Below, piece by piece: positions 50,175 to 62,451 of a stretch of DNA of 64,000 nucleotides; the first letter of the stretch is position 1; every line of letters begins with the position of its first letter. The notes under the pieces were generated by a model. The model saw only the letters and a list, made by a program, of their open reading frames with translations, was not told the DNA's origin and did no database searches. Made by a program: the position numbers and the translations under genes. Source of the DNA: Calendula officinalis (Eukaryota > Streptophyta > Magnoliopsida > Asterales > Asteraceae); NCBI GenBank assembly GCA_963853835.1, contig OY970824.1, positions 73,542,372 through 73,606,371 on the forward strand, in the 5' to 3' direction.

Positions 50175-50189
50175 TGCTCTGATACCAAT
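50175..50189 (-). other. Primer-binding site of the outer element (initiator Met tRNA)
   Basis: On the minus strand ATTGGTATCAGAGCA directly follows the 5' LTR. TGGTATCAGAGC matches the 3' end of plant initiator Met tRNA. Confidence 0.9.
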
Positions 50190-50495
50190 TGAAAAGCATA
50201 AAAACACTGAATCGATCCATAATAGGTGTTGGATGATGAGTTTTGGATGAAAAGTGATGAAGAACAATTAGGGCTTTTAGAGAGAGAAACAAGAGAGAAG
50301 GAGAGAGTGAACTTTCCAGAAAATGATATTTGATTAATGAGAAAAGTTAAGGAAAATTAAGCCTTACACTTTGGTATTTATACCATGGCTTAATTCCTTG
50401 TTAGTTAGGACCATTTCCTAAATAAAACTTAACATATATACAATGTTACACTTTACCCCCCTAGACTATCTATTACAACTTTCTAGTACCTAACA
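50190..50495 (-). repeat. 5' LTR of the outer retrotransposon
   Basis: 306 bp; differs from the left copy by A/G near position 25, A/C near position 221 and one extra C in a C-run. Confidence 0.95.
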
Positions 50496-50870
50496 GTCTT
50501 GATGAAATGGGTAAATACATATGTAAGCACAAAAGATAAACACCAATACCATTACTTTATAATTAAATGTAAAAGGAATACGTTTTTGTTTTTTAATTAC
50601 GATTCCAACAGTAATGACAACCATACCTATACCCACTTATTTGGATGAATTACGTATCGTTTTCGTCGTGATTAAAGAAAAATAACATATTTCGTTATTT
50701 TGCAATTCTAACGAAAAAAGATACATTCATTTGTTGCGATATTAAGTGCGAACTCTTGGGCATATAATTTCACTTCTAGTTGGATTATTTAGGCCCAAAT
50801 CATGGGCTTGTCGATTTAGAAGTATGTTTCGGCATGTATATACAGTTTTTAAAATATTAAGGGTCGTTTG

Positions 50871-51387
50871 ACATGCCGTAATCTTCCGTAATAGAATTAA
50901 ATTATGAAGGAATTGAATTCATTCAGAATTCAATTTCTTCGTAATTGAATTCCGCTACGTGTTTAGTTACAAATTTTTTAGTTGTAATTCATATCCATAC
51001 TTACACTTTTTTTTTTTGAAACTATTTATATATTTATTATTATTTTTTTTAAATGTTTTTAAAAAATATTAGTTTTTTTAATTTTTTAAAAAAAAATTTA
51101 ATTCTATCTATTTTTTTAAAAATTTAAATTATATATATATATTTTTTTAATTTTTTCAATTTTTTTTGAACGATTCTAAAATCTGAAGCATACAAAATAT
51201 TCATATTTGTTAGTTTACTAAAAGATCGAATTGAATTCATAGGGTGTCTGGATGGATTTTAATTACAACGAATATCGTATTTCAAAATTACATTGTAATT
51301 GAATAACGAAAAAAAAGTTCATCCAAACGTCCCTCCGTAATGTAATTAAATTACAATTACAGAAGATTACGTCAAAACAGACGGGAC
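50871..51387. mobile_element. Possible Tourist/hAT-like MITE
   Basis: The left end GGGTCGTTTGACATGCCGTA and the opposite strand of the right end (GTCCCGTCTGTTTTGACGTA) align loosely, and both run into AATCTTCYGTAAT. TAA flanks both sides (50868-50870 and 51388-51390). Confidence 0.5.
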
Positions 51388-51774
51388 TAAATTATCATTT
51401 TCTTTTGCAAGGTTGTCCTCGATATAACAAATTCTTCATCTGACACTTATTCCATATTCTCCTGTATCATGTTGCAAGGTTGTCCTCTATATAGATCATC
51501 ACAATATGTTGTCATCTCCCCAGAAGGAGAACTCGAACGAAGTCATTGGATGTAGGGGTAAATATGATAGGGTATTATACATATTTTTCTTATGTTGTGA
51601 ACCGTACTAATTATACTTGGTATACTAATCTAGTTGTCAGTATTGTATCAATTATACTTGATACCAATTTGTTTGGTTAATAACAATTATGGTTGGTACG
51701 AATTAGTAATGGTATATACCAAGATCTCAAACTTATGTAGAATTGTTACTAAAACAAGAATTTTTTCTATACTA

Positions 51775-52039
51775 CTCCCGCCTTCCCAAAAAAAACTTCT
51801 CATTTGCCTTTTGCACAAATTTTTAAGTGATAGTTAGTGGTGGGGTAATTGATAATACTTTTGATTAAAATATAAGATTAGGTTGGAGAGAGAAAGATAA
51901 TTAGTGGATATTAGTGATGGGGTCTTTAGTAATAATAGTTTTTTATTGTATGGAGCCCATCAAATATGAGAAATGAGAAGTTTTTTGTGGGACAAAAATT
52001 TAGAGTGAAATGAGAAGTTTTTTTGTGGGACGAAGGGAG
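51775..52039. mobile_element. Stowaway-like MITE, second family
   Basis: Ends CTCCCGCCTTCCCAAAAAAA and TTTTTTTGTGGGACGAAGGGAG, both inward of AACTTCTCATTT-like words, with TA on both sides. CTCCCTCCGTCCC-like termini are the classic Stowaway signature. Confidence 0.8.
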
Positions 52040-53149
52040 TATTATATTTGGTAATTGTATACGTTAAATGTTATATAAACAATATCTACTTGATTGGTAT
52101 GGTACTACCAATCAAACATGTTGGCTACCAACTATTATTGGTATGATTGGTAGCATGTTTATTGGTTTTGTTCGATACAAATTTGACACCTAGTTGGATG
52201 GTAATTTCTCATAAATTGTGTCAGATTCTCTTCTCAATTTAATCTCGAATTGAACAATTGTCTCGCCTTACGTGTTATCACGTTTATGCTAATTTAAATT
52301 ATTATTAATTGATACATTTAGTTTAGAAAATATGTGTAACCTAACAACATCTAGTAACTGCGCAGTTACCCTATAACTTTATAAGACCGAACTAGTAAAA
52401 CGAGATAAAAGCAGATCCTTAAGGGCTAAGCCCCGATAGAGCGGCCCAATTAAAAAAGATATCCCAAGGCCCACACATAACTGTAGCGTGATTGAGGGGT
52501 TTGATACTTTGATAGGTTAACATGTTCCATGACTTCCATCTATAAAGTTGTGGCACTGATCTTTTCATGCTAATTTAGGTTTAGTTTGAAAATCTGTTCA
52601 AACATTATGGTATAATTTGTTGGTGTTATGCACTTTAAAAATATGAAATTCAATATAATAACAGGTACTTTTTACTTTCATCCGAATATTTCATACGGGT
52701 CACGTATTTAGTTTTATCCCGTACGAGTCACTAATATAGTACTGTATTTATTATCACATACTGGAAGCAGTTTCTCTACCTTCGGGTAGATGTATGATTC
52801 TCCACATCTTAACTCACTCGTGTCCCTCATTTGAAGAAATTAAATATCGTGGTTGTTATTGTTGTTTTAATTTGATCAATTATAACTTGATCACCAAGTA
52901 AAAGTTCCGAGTTGATAACTTCTTATTCTTATGTTCACGTTTATAATTAACAAGCGCTCCGCGCGTTACTACGGATTTATTTTGTTTACATATGTGTAAA
53001 TTACATTAATAAAGATGTCATACTGAATTTATCTTCTTTTGAAAACTATTTGTACTATATTTTACATAATTAACTTTATATATAACCTGAACCGAAAATG
53101 CTCAATAACCTAACCGAATATGTAACATTTTACTCTCTCTAATTTTATA

Positions 53150-53346
53150 CTCCTTCTGTCCCAAAATTATTGTGCACCAGACATAAATACGTAGTTTAAG
53201 AAAAGTATACTAATTACATTATGCCACCAATCAAATTATGTTTTTACCACTTAAAAGGTTTTTAATTGGTTGAAATATATAAGTGGATAATTATTTTGGG
53301 ACTAACAAAAATAGAAAGATGGACAATAAAATTAATATGAAGGGGG
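53150..53346. mobile_element. Stowaway-like MITE, third family
   Basis: Starts CTCCTTCTGTCCCAAAATTA and ends with a decayed complement (GGGACTAAC...TATGAAGGGG), flanked by TA at 53148-53149 and 53347-53348. About 197 bp. Confidence 0.6.
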
Positions 53347-53356
53347 TACTACATAT

Positions 53357-53650
53357 GTATCACAATAACTGATAAACTTCCATTTTTTAGAGTTCCAAAA
53401 TAAGTGATATATTTTAAAATTGATCTTATTTGGTAAAAGAAAAATGAGATACGTTCTCCACTAACTATCAATTTTAATAAATAATATTTTTACATTTACA
53501 TTTACTTTAAAAAATAATTAACATCACTTTATTCAGAAGGAGTTATACTCATCCTCTATTAAACTATATATTTGACTCTATCTTAATCTTAATTGTAATA
53601 TTTTGCCTAAAAAGATGTAAAACTCAAAATATATCATATATTGTGATACG
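53357..53650. mobile_element. Decayed Stowaway-like MITE of the first family
   Basis: It keeps the family words AAAATAAGTGATATATTT, CTTATTTGGTAAAA and CACTAACTATC in order. The terminal repeats are eroded (TATCACAATA at both ends in opposite orientation). Confidence 0.45.
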
Positions 53651-54649
53651 AAAATGCTATATAATAAAAATACTTATTTTAAATTTTGACCTTATGAAAC
53701 TTAAATATTTTATAAAGAAATGTTTATTATATGCTTAAAAATAAAATGATTAATAGTAAAAAATTGGTCGTTTTTAAAGCTAATAAACAAACACAGCAAA
53801 AAACAATAAATGGTAAAAAAAAAAAAAAAAAATAGCCAAGGAGGTTTCGAGATGTGGAACTTAAGCTTTCATGTACATAGTCCTACCATTGGGGCAGGCA
53901 CACTTTCTAGTTTTAGTTGCTCATCATATGCTATATAATAAACAGAGATATTAAAAATAATAAAAAAACCCTTTATGAATAGTAACTTGGGTATGCCTAA
54001 TGTATTATAAAGGTAATTACTTTTTGAATAGCAGAACTCATAAATCTATATCATATTGTCCGCATCAAAACTCGAATGCATGATCACATGCCAATGTGAT
54101 ACACTCTCCAACAAGTTATATTGCTAGTTATATTACTAGACTACAAGCTTTTTAGTAACAATGCTAATAAAAAATAAACGTAATTCTTGTGCGAGTCATT
54201 GTACTCCGCAACTTTACATGGTCAACCGATCATGAGGTTAGTCAATATTCAAAATTAAACACAACCCCATTTTCTGATAACTTGTCTAGGATAAATCATA
54301 AAAGTAAGTACATTGATTTCGATGGGACAAATATGAAATTGCATTATTTTATTTTATTTTATTTATATTTTCGTACATTTTAATATATAATTATTTAACA
54401 GTCAAACAGTCAAAGTGTACTGGTTATCTATGTGTTGTTTACACCCTTTGGCACATGTAATGAGACAAAAGAAAATGGCAAAAATAATAGAACCTAAAAT
54501 CTTTGAATTGCAAAATTTCCAAATTTGCCATGTTTTACATGTGAATACAAATTACCAAGAGCAAATATAATGAAGAAACAAGAACCACAAAAGTAGCCAT
54601 TGGTGCCAAATTTTGGGTGAACCAAAATCCAGATAGGAACCTGTCATCT

Positions 54650-57600
54650 TCAATGCACAACTGCCCATTTCTTTACATGTGTGCTTGCTCTTATTGCCTA
54701 ACAAATATTAGCAAAAATATTAGTAATTAATAATGTTTTAGCAGTATTAACTTTTTTCAAAATATTGTAAGTAATGAGTTTAATTTAGCTAACCTCTTTT
54801 TCCCAATCGCAGCGGCTTGTAATGACAGCCAATACCACCGTCTGAAACGCAGTTCCTCCAAAGATCATCCCGGCCCAAATACCCTTGTAAGTTTTAACCG
54901 ATATAAACGTTAGATCTTACTTTAAATGGAATGGGAAGTTAGGAACTATGAATTAAACATTAATGAAATTGGAATAAGATGTAAATAATGTATATACCAT
55001 GACCCCTAAATGAAAAAGCCATCCCATTGCAACTCCAACCGGGAGTCCTATCAAATAGTAGCAACCTAAATTGATGTATGCCACATAAGATTGCCATCCC
55101 GATCCAACCGCAACACCTGACCAATTAAACCATTTACATATGAGAAGTGATTTTTACACCACAAAAATTATTATGCACTCCACATTTATTGGTTTATAAT
55201 GTTTGTATGGTTTGCTTTAAATGTTGTACATGAAATAATTTCCGTGGTATAGAAAACAATGGTTGTTTTACCTGAAAGAACAGGTTGAACGCTATTCAAG
55301 AGAATGGTGAAAGCCAATAGAAGCGAAAGCTTGCTTACGGCCTCTAAGACAGGTTCACTACTCGTGAATATTAATGCTAGATAGTTGTGGAATAACATTA
55401 TCAAGAGCCAAAAGACAAGCCCAATCACCGTAGACGTTGTAACTGAAACAATGGTCGCAAATTTAGCTCCTTTTCCGTTGCCTGCTCCTAACTCGTTTGC
55501 AACCCTAACTCTAAATCACATAATCACACAAGTGTTACACGTTAATGCAAGATTCGACACAAAAAATGCAATTTGTATACGCTTTTTTTCTTCAATCTAG
55601 GGAAAACATGTGTTTTTATTCGAGTTGTTCAGACTTATAAACGTATAAAATAATGTATGCATGTATATGCGTCAAAGAATTTATTAAGTCGTCGAAAATT
55701 TTGCATTTGTAATTGTAGAAAATGTGAGTTTGTTGATATATGTACCCGGTTCCAGCAAAGAATCCAAGAGGGATCATTAGTTCAAAGCCATTGATAGACA
55801 TGCTACACAAAACACGAACAAAAAGTTATTAATTAACTAGTCAAGTGAATAAGTTATATATTGGCCGTAAGTGTAAATCTTAGATTATTATATGTCCTTT
55901 TACAACGTATTCCTAAAGATGTATGTAAAAGACATTTAATAAAGTTATTAATGCTTAGATTCTTTTACTAAGTGCTTATTTTATTTATTTATTTTTAATA
56001 TAGCAAATTACAAGTACTATTAGATTACAACTAACGTAATAAATATTTGAGAAACGATATTTAGTCATACCATTTAAACCTACTAATAGGCCTACCCAAT
56101 CGATAGGATGACATGTGTATTCCACTAATTCTCTCTCCTAATATTATCCCTTGATTTTGACACGTGTCTTCATCTAATGAGTAGACCTATGAGTAAGTAT
56201 AAATTAGATTTGAAGACACAAATTCTTGCTTGTAACATCACTCATATACTGTTAGATTATGTTAGGAATATTATTATTAATATTCATTAAAGATTTGATT
56301 ATGTCAAAACTACTAAACTACAAGGACCTAAGTCGATGATATGAAGTTCAAGATTCAAATAAAGATTTAGGAGATAATCATTAATGTAAAAAGATATTGT
56401 ATATCTTTATTAGTTTAAAAGATTTAGTATTATCTTTTCCTTGTAAGTCTTGGGTTTTCTAGTATATAAAGAAACCTAATGACATAGAATTAGATGTTCT
56501 TAGAACCCACGTTTTAACGTGTTCGTGTGTAAAACCTAAGCCTCAAGATCGTTTGATCCTGTTAACCAAAAACCGTTCTACATATTTATATGTAGAATTG
56601 GGGCTTTTAGTAATCATTGTATATAAAGATGATGATGAAACCTTGTTTAGCTATACAAATCTGTTTATCTAATTCCGCAATTATATGTTTTGTATATGCT
56701 TATTCCAGATAAGAATTAACTATTCTTGAGCCTAAAGATCTATGTTTATGAAGAGTTATTCGATCTTCACAATTGGTATCAGAGCACGGTGGCTCAGATC
56801 TGGAATGAAACAAGGTTTATTAACGTGAGCATTGTTGACTTGGTTGGTGACTTGTTAAATCTCTAGAAATCTCTACATATCCCATGGTTAAAGCTTTATG
56901 CGGATAAGGGTACTAATTTTGTCAAAATTCTATTGGTTTATCTCAACAAGATTCATTTTTTTTAAAACCCATTCAAGTCTCCAGAGTCTCCAAAGTCTGT
57001 TTTAGAGTTTTGTGTATCGTTGATCGATCAAGGGGTTCAATTCGTGCTTCCAAATTTATAAGCTCAACCCTAATTGCTTATGGTAAAAGTATGGAGCGCA
57101 AGACGAGTTCGATCCGAGATCCGCTCCAAAATCGCGAACCCGGATCCATCAAAACATGAACAGAATGTAAATATTTAAAGAGGGTACATGACGAATTGGT
57201 TTCATGAAAGAAGGAGCTGATCGTTTCATAAATTCACCCAATTACAAACCATTATCCCCTAAAGAACACATTAAAGCCCCAGCTGATCGTTTCATGAAAG
57301 AAGGAGCTGAAGATTTATGAAACGAAGCTGACGGACCAATCAATTCTCCTTCTCCACAACAAATCACCAGAATTGAATCGAATCACACTCCAATTAGTTT
57401 ACGGAGAGTAATTTCTGGTCAACATCATATATCAAGATTATTTGCTACTGATCCTTTGAAGGTGGATTTCAGGGTAATTTTACTACTGATCTCACTCTCA
57501 ATTACTACTGGTGCATTATCACCAAACACTACTGATCAGTAGTATGTCCCGATTACTACTGATCCAATGCTCAGACAGGTTACTACTGCTCTTCGCTGTT

Positions 57601-60600
57601 TACTACTGATCCATATTAAATACTACTGATCAGTAGTAAATGAAAAAAAAAAAAATACTACTGATCAGTAACAAAACCGAAATTTTTACCAATGATCAGT
57701 AATATACATGTTACTACTGCTGCGTTGACTGATCAAGTACTAATCAGTACTAAACGAAGAAAATTTTGAAGAAATTTTTTTTACTGATTTTTTATTTAAA
57801 CGATACATCATACTTTGGAAAGCATGACACACACCATGCTCATTCCATACTACGGCTTATTGATCGTATCTGATAATAATGTGAAACGAATCACATTATT
57901 CACACAGGTTGAAGGCATGATAAAGATAAAGGAAAGTTTTATTTGTTACATATTTGATCTTTATCAATTGATTACAGAAGATAATTTATTATATTTTATT
58001 TGAAGATGAAGTGGAAAGTCTTACTACATAAGATGTTATGTATTGTTGTAACTGCAATTTAACCGAATCTTAACGAAAAGATCTGTTGAAGACTAAGATA
58101 AGCAAGTCCTTCATACAAGATATGAAGTTGCTGATTACTATATTTAGACGGAATGTGATGCTTAGTTTGAGTTTCTACTTCAACTTCAAATAGAAGATAG
58201 TTGATTTTCAATGTAATTAATATAGCCTTGAAGAACACAAGAATGATAGCACACTTTTAAGCGAAGAAAAAGTGTTGATCATTCAAGGGGAAGTTCAAGT
58301 TTCTCGGATTGATTTGATTATGTCAAAAAGGGGAAGAGACTTGAAGATTCCTAGCTAATTCTACAAGTTTTGTCAAATCAAATAGGGGAAGATTGTTAGG
58401 AATATTATTATTAATATTCATTAAAGATTTGATTATGTCAAAACTACTAAACTACAAGGACCTAAGTCGATGATATGAAGTTCAAGATTCAAATAAAGAT
58501 TTAGGAGATAATCATTAATGTAAAAAGATATTGTATATCTTTATTAGTTTAAAATATTTAGTATTATCTTTTCCTTGTAAGTCTTGGGTTTTCTAGTATA
58601 TAAAGAAACCTAATGACATAGAATTAGATGTTCTTAGAACCCACGTTTTAACGTGTTCGTGTGTAAAACCTAAGCCTCAAGATCGTTTGATCCTGTTAAC
58701 CAAAAACCGTTCTACATATTTATATGTAGAATTGGGGCTTTTAGTAATCATTGTATATAAAGATGATGATGAAACCTTGTTTAGCTATACAAATCTGTTT
58801 ATCTAATTCCGCAATTATATGTTTTGTATATGCTTATTCCAGATAAGAATTAACTATTTTTGAGCCTAAAGATCTATGTTTATGAAAGAGTTATTCGATC
58901 TTCACAGATTATAAGTTATTTGGTAGCAAACAACTCAAGTATAATGTTTACTAAATACTACTAAACAAGAATTCTTAGAATAATAATTCTTTAACAGGTA
59001 TAATATTATTCACGTCATTTGAATTTGACCAATAGTGAAAGTTAAAGCATATATTTCGGTCAATATAAAACAAAAAAAGATGATGCAGCCGCGTACGCCT
59101 AGGACACATAATAATTGAATAAATGGACAAGCGGAAAAGACACTTTTATCACACACACAAAAAAAAGACAATTTTGTTTTCTATGTTTATTTTCACATTT
59201 CTAAGAATTAAAAAGATAACAATATTAATCTGTTAACAATTAGAAAACCATAACTTATTAGATATGAAGAATAGAACTTCATACAGAAACAACAACATAA
59301 AATCAGGGGTTGTTATTCGGGCGAGTATTATAAATTAAAAACCAGAATGCCAATTTAAATAACTCAAATATAATAAAGTAAAAAGAGGATGGGGTTATCA
59401 CTTACCATATGGACAAAGCATCAACTGCAATTTTTGCGTTCTCCAAGTTTCCTGTCATCACTATCAATATCCTGTAGTACCAATTCTCCAAACTGCATTT
59501 TTATTAAATTCCAAAAAAAAAACACAGCCATGTAAAATAAACGTACAGTACGTGGATAACTAGAACGAAACATAAAAATAAAAATGCCATTTGCTTTTAA
59601 AATAAAAATGACATTTGCTTTAGAACAAAAATCGCAATCGAATTTATCCGAAGAAAAAGTTATGGTTGCAAAATATAAATACGTGGCAAGTATTCCACAA
59701 CTTGTTTTAGAACTACTCAAATGAAAAAAACTTAGAGATACATCACATGAATAATTTTTCATACTATAATGATGGCTTAATTACAATATTTATATATTTT
59801 ACGCATTAAAATAGTTTTTGTGGTGTATAAATCGCTTTCCATAATTTAATACTATAGTATTGTTATTAATTTTTTGAAACCAATAATAATGTGTGTTTAA
59901 ATATGTTTACCACAACATGACACCGGAAGCAGCCGAGAGTTTAACAAAAGCCCACAATCCCGAAAAAGCTTCCATCGAAAACCCACCCCAAGATTCCGGG
60001 CAACCACCGCACACGGTGTAAATAAACAACCCAAAAACAATCAACCACCATGAGAAATTAAGCGTCACCACCGTCCCAACCAATCCTAACTGAAACTTCG
60101 ACACAACCAACCAACTCATAATCGAATGAACCACCAATGCCACAAGTGACACCCAAGCAATCACATACGTTTTAAGCTGACTTTGAAGAAACCGTTGTAA
60201 CGGGAATTGAAGACAAAGGCTGAAATGAAGCGGGATTAAACTCATGGACACTATGCCGGAAAGCTCGGCTATGTCGGCCGGTTGTCCGAGTAGTTTTAGC
60301 ACCGGTGAAGCAAAGATGTACAATGGTAGAAGTAATACACAACATGCAAAAAGCACAATCCAAGAACGTTGGAGATATACACCCAACATCCTATAGTTTT
60401 TGGCTCCGTATGCTTGCCCACATAACGTCTCTAATGCACTCGCCATCCCCAACTAATTGGATCACACAAAAATAAAAATATAAGTTATCATGTTTTTTCA
60501 TACATATATGTTTTCATCCCCAACTAAATAGATTTTATAGCTTATGAATAATATTTTTACCCATATAATTACAACAACAACAATAACCAATTTCGTCAAA

Positions 60601-61371
60601 GGTAAGTATGGATGAGATGAGATGTAGATAATCATGTCTTTACCCGGGTTAGTGAGATGACTTTCCAACCTCCGATAAATGTGTATGGTGGAAAAAAGAT
60701 TGAACAATAACAAAATTATTAAATAAATATGCATATAAATCATGTAAATTAAGTAAAACATATTAATTATTTATAAAATATATGGAGCATGTATGTATGC
60801 ATATATGAAACGTGAAGCAAGTAAAACATATATTACATATATGAAGTAGGAAAATAATACAGATGTAACACATAGTTATGACATATTTTTACTGATGGAA
60901 TTAGCAATTTTAAATACAATTAAGTTACAAGGATAGGAAAACAACTTATTTCACCTTAGAATAATAAAACCATAAATATAAACTCTCATTCATCTTGTCT
61001 AAAAAAATGAAATAAGTTGATAAGGTTCAAACTTCAAAAACTATAAAGAGAGTATGTACCAATAGGCCGAAGTCAAATCCAACGATGACACTTGTGGAAA
61101 TGGAGATGGCAGCAAGTTCAAGATCACCAAGATGACCTGCAAAAGCTTGAGTGATGACAAACATGGAGTATGAAGCTATGCGGCTGAAGATGGCGGGGCC
61201 CACGATGTGCCATAGCTTCTTGGACTCGGTCAAATATCGTTGACGAAACGAGAGCTCGAGTTCTTCATCTGTTGTTTTTGAAATCAATTGATCAGTATTT
61301 GAAGATGAATGATCTAACAAGGGTACTAGCATAGGTTCCTCAACTCGAACCCCAGGGCCATTGATGGCCAT
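54650..61371 (-). CDS. MATE efflux transporter, protein DETOXIFICATION (DTX)
   Basis: Eight exons (61371-61060, 60452-59911, 59492-59406, 55802-55746, 55510-55272, 55116-54998, 54883-54794, 54697-54650) join in phase with GT-AG borders into 497 residues, the usual plant MATE length. Conserved MATE blocks are visible: FAGHLGDLELAA and LGMASALETLCGQAYGA in the first half, MSINGFELMIPLGF, and RVANELGAGNGKGAKFA in the second. The hydrophobic spacing fits twelve membrane helices. The acidic N-terminal tail of about 40 residues and the exon plan resemble the DTX27-29 group. MATE proteins export metabolites, xenobiotics or ions in exchange for protons or sodium at the plasma or vacuolar membrane; the substrate here is unknown. 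Intron 3 (59405-55803) is 3.6 kb and contains an LTR element in the opposite orientation. Confidence 0.93.
56260..58906 (+). mobile_element. Non-coding LTR retrotransposon (LARD/TRIM-like) in MATE intron 3
   Basis: LTRs at 56260-56771 and 58394-58906 (512 and 513 bp) begin TGTTAGGAATATT and end GATCTTCACA. They differ by about two substitutions and one A-run indel. GATTA flanks both sides (56255-56259, 58907-58911). ATTGGTATCAGAGCA (initiator Met) follows the 5' LTR and a purine tract AAATAGGGGAAGAT precedes the 3' LTR. The 1.6 kb inside has no pol domain and no frame above about 60 codons. All cis signals needed for trans-mobilisation are present. Confidence 0.92.
57470..57760. repeat. TACTACTGATCAGTAGTA-type palindromic repeats
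   Basis: At least ten TACTACTG words occur, several as the full palindrome TACTACTGATCAGTAGTA, spaced irregularly within the LTR element. Confidence 0.7.
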
Positions 61372-61470
61372 TTTCTATCTTCCCTTTTTTTAGTTCTAAT
61401 ATTTTATTTTTTGAATCCGAGGGAAAGAGGGAGAAATAGAGAATTTCTGTTCGAGGAACAAAGATTCGTG

Positions 61471-61476
61471 TATATA
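61471..61476 (-). promoter_or_regulatory. Probable TATA box of the MATE gene
   Basis: CTATATACAC on the minus strand lies about 100 nt upstream of the ATG at 61371, a normal distance for a short leader. Confidence 0.45.
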
Positions 61477-61869
61477 GAGGAGATGTGGTGGAAATGGGCC
61501 ATGGGGATTTGCATCAAATTCTTTAATCATGAAGCAAATTACAAAATACATCCTTGATGAATGCTTAACATCCGTTTCAGTCACTTGACTCTGCATTTGT
61601 CAAATTCAATCTAAGAAGTTATAATTAAAAAAGTAATTCAAAAAATTGTGTATTATTTTTTACCAAATATTTTAACTTCATCATCTACTAATAAAATAAT
61701 TGATATGTGAAATCCATTGATTCTCTTTCATAATTTCATCATTTGATTATAATATTTACATTGATTAAATGAGTAGAACTGTAGAAGATAAGTATAAATA
61801 TATAGTAGAAAATGATACCTATCTAATACGGAGTATTAGATATGTCTAATAAATATGTTTTATGCCGTT

Positions 61870-61873
<4 letters not shown>

Positions 61874-61951
<78 letters not shown>
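61874..61951. repeat. (TA)n microsatellite
   Basis: About 39 TA units about 500 bp upstream of the MATE start codon. The Y/I-rich frame across it is an artefact. Confidence 0.95.
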
Positions 61952-61954
<3 letters not shown>

Positions 61955-62051
61955 TAAGGTCAAAATATAATTAGTACGACAAACTTGGTTGATTGAGTCT
62001 TTTACTATCATTAACTATTAAAGATACATTATAAACTTGGAAAAATAGTCA

Positions 62052-62451
62052 ATTTAGTATTCCGACTCACTAACCTGGTCTTAAATTTTCACGTGATTTG
62101 CTTCTAATTTCAATATACTAAGACGAGTTTATATTTTTTAATTTATAAAAAGTTCTAAAAGAAGTAAAAACTAGTAAAAATTTCATAGAGTTATCGACTC
62201 TCTATGGTCAAACTAAGGGATCTTGATGTAGAGTCACAAATAATAACACTGATTTAGTATTCCGACTCACTAACCTGGTCTTAAATTTTCACGTGATTTG
62301 CTTCTAATTTCAATATACTAAGACGACTTTATATTTTTTAATTTATAAAAAGTTCTAAAAGAAGTAAAAACTAGTAAAAATTTCATAGAGTTATCGACTC
62401 TCTATGGTCAAACTAAGGGATCTTGATGTAGAGTCACAAATAATAACACTG
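62052..62451. repeat. 200-bp perfect tandem duplication
   Basis: Two head-to-tail units (62052-62251 and 62252-62451). The only difference noticed is G/C in the AAGACGAG/AAGACGAC word. No internal gene or terminal repeats, so this is a recent local duplication rather than a transposon. Confidence 0.9.

Larger units (their letters stand above)
30930..50495 (-). mobile_element. Outer LTR retrotransposon, non-autonomous, minus orientation, split by an Athila-like element
   Basis: LTRs at 30930-31234 and 50190-50495 are TG...CA ended and differ by two substitutions and one single-base indel. GTCTT flanks both ends (30925-30929, 50496-50500). The initiator-Met-type primer site lies beside the right LTR and the purine tract beside the left LTR, so it reads right to left. 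Without the inner insertion it would be about 6.9 kb. It has a gag-like coiled-coil frame but no protease, integrase, reverse transcriptase or RNase H. The repeated AGGGGGAG tracts near its 3' end and the Met primer suggest a Copia origin (Sirevirus-like); this is inference. Confidence 0.9.
50501..54649. other. Intergenic with several MITEs
   Basis: No gene recognised. It includes MITEs at 50871, 51775, 53150 and a decayed one near 53357, plus AT-rich low-complexity DNA at 51000-51180. Words ACAAGCGCTCCGCGCGTTACTACGG near 52950 resemble a decayed Helitron end on the minus strand. Confidence 0.5.
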
